Source: Jaltomata sinuosa (lineage: Eukaryota > Streptophyta > Magnoliopsida > Solanales > Solanaceae). Taken from it: a stretch of DNA of 64,000 nt. The notes below the pieces were generated by a model. It was given only the letters and a program-made list of their open reading frames with translations. It did no database searches and was not told where the DNA came from. Of this stretch, positions 56,441-64,000 are shown in pieces (position 1 is the first letter of the stretch; each line of letters begins with the position of its first letter). The stretch is from positions 186,001 to 250,000 of the forward strand of contig QJPP01003558.1 of NCBI GenBank assembly GCA_003996215.1, given 5' to 3'. A program made the translations under genes and the position numbers.

Positions 56441-58190
56441 GTGAATGCATATTGGATGCTCTTATATATGGTAGGTAAACACATCCACATGGACACCATA
56501 CAAGTAGTGTCTCTAAGACCTTAAGGTCAAAAAACCTACTGCTAATTCAAGTTCATGAGTTTGGTAGTTCTTTTTATGAACCTTAAGCTGCCTAGAAGCA
56601 TAGGCAATGACCTAACCATGCTGCATCAAAACACAACCAAGGTCCACTCTAGATGCATCATATGAAATGACAAAGCCATATGAACCCTCTGGTAGAGTCA
56701 AAACTCGGGTTGTGGTCAACCTAGTCTTCAATTCCTGGAAGTTTTTTTCACACTCCTACCAATAAAACTTAACCTTTTTCTGAGTCAACCTGGTCAATGG
56801 GGCAGCTATGGTTGAACACCCCTCAACACATCTCCTGTAGTACCTAGCTAAACCCAAAAAGCTTCTAATGTCTGACACTAAAGTGGTTCTAGGCCAGTTC
56901 TTTACTGCTTTTATTTTCTTTGAATCTACTCGAATACTCTCACTAGACACCGCATGACAAAGAAAAGAAATTGGCTGCAACCAAAACTCACACTTGTTGA
57001 ATTTAGCAAACAACTTGTGATCTTTGAGAGTTTGTACTACAACCCTTAAATAGTTCGCATGCTCCTCCTCACTCTGAGAATAATCAAAGATATCATCTAT
57101 AAAGACAATGAAGAACATATCCATGTACTGTTTGAATACCCTGTTCATCAAGTCCATAAAAGTTGTAGGAGAATTTGTTAGTCAAAAATACATAACCACA
57201 AATTCATAGTGACCATACCGAGTTCTGAAGGTTGTCTTCGGAATGTCACATTCTCTAACTCTTAGTTGATGATAACTGGATCTGAGGTTTATATTGTAGA
57301 AATAACTGGCACCCTAAAGCTAGTCAAACAAGTGATCAATCCTAGGGATGGGATACTTATTCTTGATTGTGACCTTGTTCAACTAACGATAATCTATGCA
57401 CATTCTGCGGGAACCATCTTTTTTATACATAAAGGGAACTGGAGAACCCCATGGAGAGATGTTGGGTCTGATGAAACCTTTATCTAGGAGGTCTTTTAGC
57501 TGATCTTTCAACTGCTTAATCTCAGTTGGAGTAATTATATAAGATGGAATGGATATGGGTTGCGTATCCGGAAGAAGGTCTATCCCAAAGTCAATTTCCC
57601 ACTCAGGAGGGACTCTAGGTAGATCCTCAGGAATCACTTTAGGGAACTCACTGACTATCAAAATAGACTGAGGAGATGGGGTCTCAGACTCCAAATCCTT
57701 AACACAAACTATATGATATATGCACCCTTTTAATATTATCTTTCTGTCCTTAAGGTAAGATATGAAATAACCCTTTGACATTGGAGGACTACCCTGCCGT
57801 TCTAAGACAGGCTCATCTTGAAATTGAAATGTTTATGACTCCAGTTCTGTAGTCAACTGAGGTATAACATGCATGTAGCCAATCCATACCAAGAATTATG
57901 TTAAAATCAATCATGTATTATTCTAATAAGTCAACTGAGTTGACTCTATGAAGGACTGAGATAGGGAAATTTCTATATACCCTTTTAGCTTAAGCATAAC
58001 TCACCAACTGTGGTAGAGACTAAGAAGGGCTCTAGAAGTTTCTCAGGAATGACTCCAAATTTACATGCAACATAAGGGGTCACAAAAGATAATGAAACCC
58101 GATGGTACAAAAATCATAAACATCAAGATAGAAGACTTGCAACATACCAGTTACTAGGTCTGGGGAACTTAGTTGATCATGATGAAATAA
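56441..58190 (-). pseudogene. pol (PR-RT-RH): Element A protease, RT and RNase H start
   Basis: The protease is near 58150-57830, with NFPISVLHRVNSVDLLE and IILGMDWLHACYTSVDYRTG. The open piece 57781-57383 covers EFPKVIPEDLPRVPPEWEID and the RT start (SPWGSPVPFMYKKDGSRRMC). The open piece 57157-56756 has the palm motif FIVFIDDIFDYS, with the catalytic Asp pair, and RSFLGLARYYRR. RNase H starts near 56720 (ISYDASRVDLGCVLMQHG). It stops at the element G insertion and continues at 38339. Stops and frameshifts break it. The wording is that of Tekay/Del chromoviruses. Confidence 0.87.
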
Positions 58191-59336
58191 CATGGCATAG
58201 AGACAGTTATGATGCTGACCACCGCCTATACTTGAAATAGCACCCTGCTAAACTATGCGACTTGTTGGAGCTACTAATGTATTGGTCTGAGCTCGATTAC
58301 CTCCTTGTCCATGCCTAGAAGTAGGGCTCTCCTTGAATCTATGGCCAATCTGAACACACCAAAAACACTTGTTTCTACCAGCAAGACACTCACCTGGATG
58401 ATTCTTACCACACTTAAGGCATGCTAGAAAAGTACAGTTACCTGAAACACTTCCCTGAGACATAGAGCCTAATGCTCTATTCTTTTGATCATAATGAGGT
58501 ATGGGATATGGAGCACTAGCTGAAGAAGATGCTGGAATAGAAGACCTCTACTGACACTGAGAGCGATTTCCACCACTGACCTCTGCTGAGAGTAGTCAAA
58601 ATTACCTATCATGTCCCTCTTATTTTCTCTCTCTTTCTCCTTTAGTTTCTCCTCTTCTATCTACTAAGCATAAGTCATAAGTCAGAAGATGTCCATATCT
58701 CCGACTAACATAGCAATTTTACATTTCTTATTAACCAAATAAAAAATACCCGAAATGTACTTGCTTATCAGGGCCCTCAGCCTGACCACCATTGCTAGAG
58801 CATAACTGGAGAGCTGAGTAAACCTCAACCATACTCCTGTATAGATATGGTTCCCTGCCTCATATTCATGACCTCCTCAGCCTTAGCCTCCCTCAACTCT
58901 CTTAGAAAGAACCTGTCCATAAAAGCTCCAACAAAGCAGTCCCAAGTTGTAGGAGCTGCATTTCTGCCCATGCTATCCTTCCATTGCATGAACCAGATAT
59001 GAGCCACATCCTTGAGTTGATAAGATGCTATCTAAACATTCACAACCTCTGTAACTTGCATCACTTCAAGAACCTTCTTTACTTCATCAATGAAGTTTTG
59101 CAGATCCTCATCTAGCTTCAACCCGAAGAACTCAGGAAGATTCATACAGATGAAATCCCTAACTCTAGTGGTAGATGACCCACCATTTGGGTTAGCACAA
59201 ATAGGTGCCTGCTAATTAGCTTGGTTGGTCATAGCTTGAGCAAACATCTGAATAGCATTCTTGAATTCAACGTTCGTGACCTCGTGGTCCAGAGCTGGAG
59301 GATTAGCATTACGAGCATTGTTTCTATGAGGAGGCA
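58191..59336 (-). pseudogene. gag: Element A gag
   Basis: Starts near MPPHRNNARNANPPA (59336). The capsid region has SYQLKDVAHIWFMQWKDSMG (59030-58970) and FVGAFMDRFFLRELREAKAEEVMNMRQG. The knuckle CLKCGKNHPGEC lies near 58420-58385, followed by CFWCVQIGHRFKE, where the last Cys of the second knuckle is lost. The C-terminal phrase NCLYAML leads to protease. Broken by stops. Homologous to gag of C and I. Confidence 0.85.
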
Positions 59337-59530
59337 TGATCTAAAATGCATAATGAATAGATTACAAGAGAGAAATAGATTTAAAATCTATTGTACATTA
59401 AAGAACATCAAAGAAGTGGAATTTACTAAAAATATCTTATAGCCTCTCCCTTATAAGTGTGGCGCAATTCACACTGATAAAAAAAGACACTACTTAATGC
59501 GACTTTTAGACACCCTAGGACACCTTAAAA

Positions 59531-59551
59531 CTGATGTTCTGATATCAAGTT
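59531..59551 (-). other. Element A primer binding site (initiator tRNA-Met)
   Basis: Minus strand CTTGATATCAGAACATC, a mutated TTGGTATCAGAGC site next to the LTR end. Confidence 0.75.
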
Positions 59552-60652
59552 TGTCTTGCTCCTAGCCTACACCCTGGATGTAAAATGATTCTTAGAGTCA
59601 TAAGTGACCCTAAGCTAACTCATAGAATGGTATAATGCTAAGAAATCACATGATTTAAAAATTGAGCAAAAGCTAAACTGATAAACCATAAATCTAGAAT
59701 TTATCTGAAAATCTCTAAAATAATATAAATCTTAAAAGCAAGACCCAATTCTTAAAATAGGCTGAATATCTAACTCTATATCTGAAAAGCCTCTACTAGC
59801 TGATGAGTTGCTGGGACAAGTCTCCAGCTAACTCTAAATGTTGATACTGAAATAACTAAGAAAGCATCATAAACGTCCATCCTTGGATGATGAGGACTCT
59901 TCACTAGTAGTCGTTGAGATGGCACTGAATTGAACTAATCATAGTGCTGAGTCTGAGAGCCTAGACATGTATCATGATATGATGCGACATAAAGAGTATA
60001 CGATCAGTACTTTGAGTGTACTGAGCATACAGGATATGCAAAGCTATAAAATAACTAAACATGCTAAAATATTGACAAGCTGTTTAAACTGTAAACTGAA
60101 TCTAAGGCCCAAACATAATCATGCATAAAATTTGTAATGTAGGAATATTTTGAAGAGACATAATGAAAATAGTAAAGCTGATCTGGGGGACAAGTACATA
60201 TCTACTGAGTCTAATTCTGTGGGAGTGTCTGTTAATCAACATAAATCACGTGAGCTAAACATGAAGTCTAATGTATACACCCCATTGAGAGGACCCAATA
60301 TACCTTGCCAGGATATAGAGGCATGACAGGCGTGATCACTAATCTGAGGCCCAACTAAGGGGATAAATATACCAATGGTGTCATTTAGTTCTTGGAGTTT
60401 GGGTGTAACTTGGACCCTAGTTCAACTCGATGTTAACTACTACTTCCAATACTGAATGTTGATAGCACACTTAAAACTGATGTTTTGAGAGCTTGGTCAA
60501 AACTTCACTGGACTGAAAATGTTATTCTGAGAAGGCAATAAACTAAAAATTGACTAATTTCTTTCATAAAACTTAATGCTAGCAATCTAGGTTAATTTGT
60601 GAAGAAAACTAGTTCATGCAAAAATACTATAATTTCAGACTAAGTTCTTGTC
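59552..60652 (-). repeat. Element A 5' LTR, truncated
   Basis: Starts TGTCTTGCTCC and aligns with 1820-2930 of the other LTR through GACTAAGTTCTTGTC, then joins gag of element I abruptly at 60652. About 680 bp containing the element-sense start of the LTR are missing, so no TSD can be read. Confidence 0.8.
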
Positions 60653-61866
60653 ATACCAGTAACCATATCTGGGGAACCCTCCTGATCTTTACTAGAGGAC
60701 ATAGCATAAAGGCAATTTTGGCGCTGACCACCAGAACTAGAAGTTGTGCCCTGTTGGGCTGGTCGACCTCCTGAAGCTATTGGGGTAGACTGAGTCCTAC
60801 CACCTCCCTGCACCTTCTTAGCTGAAGGGAAATCTCTAAGCAAGTGTCTAGTCTATCCACACACATAGCATGCACTCGTGCCCAAACAATACTCTCCCGG
60901 GTGATTCTTTCCACACCTGGTACAAATTGGGAAAGAAGTCCCCTTAGCAACACCTCCCTGAGACTGGGAATAAGAACCAGATCCTCTACTACCCTGATCA
61001 TGATGAGGCTTCTGAGCCTGGGTAGGAGCACTAGCAGGAAAATGAACGGATCCTGATGACTTCTTTTGGAAAGAAGAGCGATGTCCACCTCCGGACTTGT
61101 GATGACCAAAACCTGATTCCTCAGATCTAACCCTCTTTTTCTCCCTTTCCATCTACCTAAGCTTGTCACCCTCAATCAGATGGGCATGAGTCATGAGTCG
61201 AGATATGTTCATATCACTCAACAACAAAGCAAACCTACACTCTTTTTTCACCACATCAAAAACCCCATATATAAACTTGCTCATTTGGGCATGCGGGTCT
61301 GCTACCATGGAGGGAGAATATCTAGACAACAGAGTGAACTTTAGACTATACTCTTGTACTGACATCAAACCTTGTCTCAAGTTCACAAATTCCTCCACCT
61401 TCACTTGCCTCAACTCTCGGGGAAAGAACCTATCAAAGAAGGACCTATCAAAACACTCCTAAGTCTTGGGGACCGCATCCCTCACCCGAGTCTCCTTCCA
61501 TTGCATGAACCAAATATGAGCTACATCCTAGAGTTGGTAGGATGCAAGCTCAACACAATCAACCCCAACAACTTGCATAACCTCGAAGATCTTCTTCACT
61601 TTATCAATAAAGTTGAGCGGGTCCTCACTCACTTTCGAACCCCAGAATTCAGATGGGTTTATTCAGACGAAGTCATGAACTCTGGCCGTTACCCTACCTT
61701 AAGCATGAACGGGGGCAGGAGCTTGTTGATTAGCCTGAGTGGCCAAAGTCTAAGATAGCAAATGGATGGCATTCCTAAACTCCTCATTCATGAAATCGAG
61801 AACCGAAATGGGAGGAACAACATTTCGAGTGGCTCGGGGAGGCATAGCACGTCGATGAGGCATAGT
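60653..61866 (-). pseudogene. gag: Element I gag
   Basis: Chromovirus gag with two good open pieces: 61413-61153 (RQVKVEEFVNLRQGLMSVQE, MTHAHLIEGDKLR) and 61152-60853 (basic and Ser/Gly-rich, then CTRCGKNHPGEYC and CYVCG). After a stop or frameshift comes 60843-60640 (LRDFPSAKKVQGGGRTQST, LYAMSSSKDQEGSPDMVTGM), where the next residues should begin protease but the junction with element A cuts in. The N-terminus is near 61866. It is the best preserved gag among the chromoviruses here. Confidence 0.85.
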
Positions 61867-62054
61867 CTAAAACATATAAGATAAGGATTAGAGGGAAATT
61901 AAAGTTAAGTTCTATCGCACGATGTGATCATGAAAGAAGTGAAGTTTTCGTAAGACACCTCATAGCTTCCCCCTCATATGTGTGGCACGCTTCATACACA
62001 TGAAATAGACTCTACTCGATGCAACTTTCATACATCCTAGGACTCTTAAACCTA

Positions 62055-62072
62055 AGGCTCTGATACCAAGTT
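62055..62072 (-). other. Element I primer binding site (initiator tRNA-Met)
   Basis: Minus strand CTTGGTATCAGAGCCTTAG, a perfect TGGTATCAGAGC core. Confidence 0.9.
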
Positions 62073-64000
62073 TTTCATGCCCCAAAGTCACCCTATGGAT
62101 GTAACACGGGACTTGGGACCATAAGAGCCCCAGGATAACCCCTTGGTCATGGAATACTCAAGCATAACAATAAATAAGAGCGGAAGCATAATAGGGGAAA
62201 TCCAAAAGTAGATAACATAATAGACAAGTCTGGAACCACATAACGATACAAAGTCTAGAAAGATCTTCAGATACTGTCTATGTCTGGAAAGCCTCTACAT
62301 GACATAAGGCGTTGCTAGGACAAGACCTTGCCTAACTCGAAGTACATAATGAAGAAGTTAAAATGACTAGAAACATATATAGTCCTCGAGCTAAGAGGAC
62401 TCTCCACCAGCTGATAAGATATGGCTTGGGAACTCTAGCCACGAGTCAAAGAAGGAACACCTGAATCTGCATCATCAAATGATGCAACGCAAGATATGCA
62501 TCGGTATTATGGAATGTACTGAGTATGAGGGCGATGCATACATCATGACAAAATAGTTTAAAACATGCTTAAAGTGATTCATCACATAAAGAGAAAGACA
62601 TGAATAAGTAATAATATAAGAAGCATAAGTCATGAAAAAGGTATAAGTTTCAAATATAAAGTCATATAACTTCATAGAGTTAAATAAGCATGCGGGAGTT
62701 TCTCTTAATCGACATTAAACCATGTTGAGCTACATGGAGTTCAGTGTCTTGCACCCATACTGAAAGAGTTGTTCTAACCGGCCAAGGTTAAAACCATTTC
62801 ATATCAGGATCTTGTCATCATAAGCCTCAAAAGGGCAACCTATAGTTGCACGTAGTTCTGGGACTAAGGGTACTCTTACCTAATCTAACTCGGTGATAAA
62901 TACTACTCCCAAAATATATATATATACACATCACATGAGCTCACATACACATGACATATCAAATGCCAAACTTGTTCATAATTTTTCATAATATTTTCAT
63001 ACCCCGGATCGTTATACTACTAATGAATTAGGGTTTTGAAATCGATTCATGAGCATTAATGGAACATCAGGTGTCTTATCTTGCATCATACTTCATAACA
63101 TGGGAGGACTTGCATACTTAATCACTTGTAAAATCTGCATGGCTCTAGTTTATTTTTCATAAAACATCTACTTTCATAGAATCGTAGAAACTAGGCATGC
63201 ACATGCTTGAAAATCCATAAGGAACATGCTTATCAAAACCCAATTTACTCAAATCAACTTTATGTATGTTGAGATTTTCATGGTTAAACTTCAATTCATG
63301 AAATAAGAGTTAACATGCAAAAACCCATGTGATATCATGTGATCTTAACAATAATTTCATAATCAAATCATGAGAAAGTCATATTTGGAGAAACCCATAA
63401 CGATTGGATAAGAACCCTAATTTGAAGATCATGAAATCAAAATTTGAATTAAGGGGTTTTGGGCACAAGGGTGAAAGGAACCCATTGTTAATTACCCACA
63501 TACCTTGTTTAAAGATGACCCACTTGAACTAGAAAGACTTAGGAGGCTTGAACTTGGAGCTTGAGACCTTGAGCTTGGGGAATTCTTTTCCTTTTTTGGA
63601 GAAGAGTGAAGTAATGAGAAGAAACTTACACTAATAAGGGTGAAAACCCTACTTGAAATAGCTAAAACGACCTCATTTACGAGTTAAAAGGGTAGGAAAT
63701 GACCAAAATTCCCCTGGGATTTATCTTAGAAAAATCAGGAAAAAGAGTCAATTTCAGGTCCTACGGATTGGTTCCACGGGTCGTCGTTTGGATGATGACT
63801 CGTGGTTCCAATTCGTGGAACCTAGTCATCTGGACATCCTACAGAAGACAATCTATGACTCGACAAGATGGATCCGTCATTTGAATGACGGGTCATCAAA
63901 TTGAGTCGTGGAACCTGGGAGAAACCATCCCTCTGATCTATTTCCACGAGTCAATAGAACGGACCCATCGTTTGAATGATGAGTCATCATCTGGGTGGCT
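62073..64000 (-). repeat. Element I 5' LTR, partial
   Basis: Begins TTTCATGCCCC where element C has TGTCACGCCCC, and parallels the C LTR in landmarks (GCCTCTACATGACATAAGG; GGGCACAAGGGTG; CCACGGGTCG near the far end). Palindromes such as CGTCATTTGAATGACG (63875-63890) lie in the expected U3 zone. It extends beyond the window. An (AT)n run lies near 62920. Confidence 0.85.

Larger units (their letters stand above)
1820..60652 (-). mobile_element. Element A: old Tekay/Del-like chromovirus, split by nested insertions
   Basis: One minus-strand Ty3/gypsy chromovirus whose pieces line up in the expected order once the insertions are removed: 5' LTR (60652-59552), PBS, gag, protease, RT, RNase H, integrase with chromodomain, polypurine tract, 3' LTR (13449-1820). 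The pieces sum to about 7.8 kb. Protein homology continues across three insertion gaps: RNase H reads across element G, integrase resumes beyond element D after a small loss, and the 3' leader continues across C. Both LTR copies share sequence from 1820/59552 to about 2930/60652. The 5' LTR lacks its upstream half. All coding parts carry stops, so A is inactive and is the host of B, C, D and G. Confidence 0.85.
60653..64000 (-). mobile_element. Element I: chromovirus 5' portion, running off the window
   Basis: Minus-strand gag, PBS and 5' LTR of a chromovirus related to C. Pol and the 3' LTR are absent: at 60652 the gag end abuts the truncated LTR of A, implying a deletion. The LTR continues past 64000. 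Confidence 0.8.

Overview
This 64 kb window looks like plant heterochromatin made almost entirely of nested LTR retrotransposons. I found no host gene, tRNA, rRNA or CRISPR array. The families suggest a dicot, probably Solanaceae: chromoviruses with a CxxCGKNHPGEC gag knuckle and an initiator-Met primer site, Athila-like elements with a TGGCRCCGTTGCCGGGGA-type primer site, and gag-only elements carrying a 'putative plant transposon protein' reading frame. The species call is inference. Elements are lettered A to J.

Layout. The oldest readable frame is element A, a minus-strand chromovirus (Ty3/gypsy, Tekay/Del-like) spread from 1820 to 60652. Its parts are separated by later insertions: 3' LTR (1820-3435 and 13282-13449), polypurine tract (13450 on), integrase with chromodomain (20017-21343), RNase H tail (38065-38339), RT and protease (56441-58190), gag (58191-59336) and a truncated 5' LTR (59552-60652). 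Inserted into it are B (3436-13281, minus, TSD AGAAC), C (13646-20011, minus, TSD ACTAG), D (21344 to about 38064, plus, Athila-like, right end deleted) and G (38340-56440, plus, TSD GTGGA/GTGAA). D was hit by E (22389-26476, a 4.1 kb solo LTR) and F (28547-33481, plus, TSD ACATC inside D's gag). G was hit by H (38638-48504, plus, TSD CTCCT). Fragments flank A: J, an Athila-like protease-RT piece (150-1740, minus), and I, a chromovirus gag with its 5' LTR running off the window (60653-64000, minus).

Function. A, D and J keep recognisable pol domains broken by stops and frameshifts. B, C, F, G and H lack RT and integrase and must have used enzymes from other elements. B and H are one family in opposite orientations. 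B, H and G share an uncommon plan: gag or gag-like ORF, GTGCG/CGCAC-rich stretch, pyrimidine-rich leader, candidate intron, then a second ORF of the plant-transposon-protein type. F is the youngest-looking element: its LTRs are nearly identical where they align, and it has a long reading frame with a retropepsin-like fold whose active site is altered. Most LTRs carry a family-specific cluster of short palindromes a few hundred bases from the LTR start. The junctions, TSDs and domain order are read directly from the sequence; family names come from memory of conserved motifs, and no search was run.
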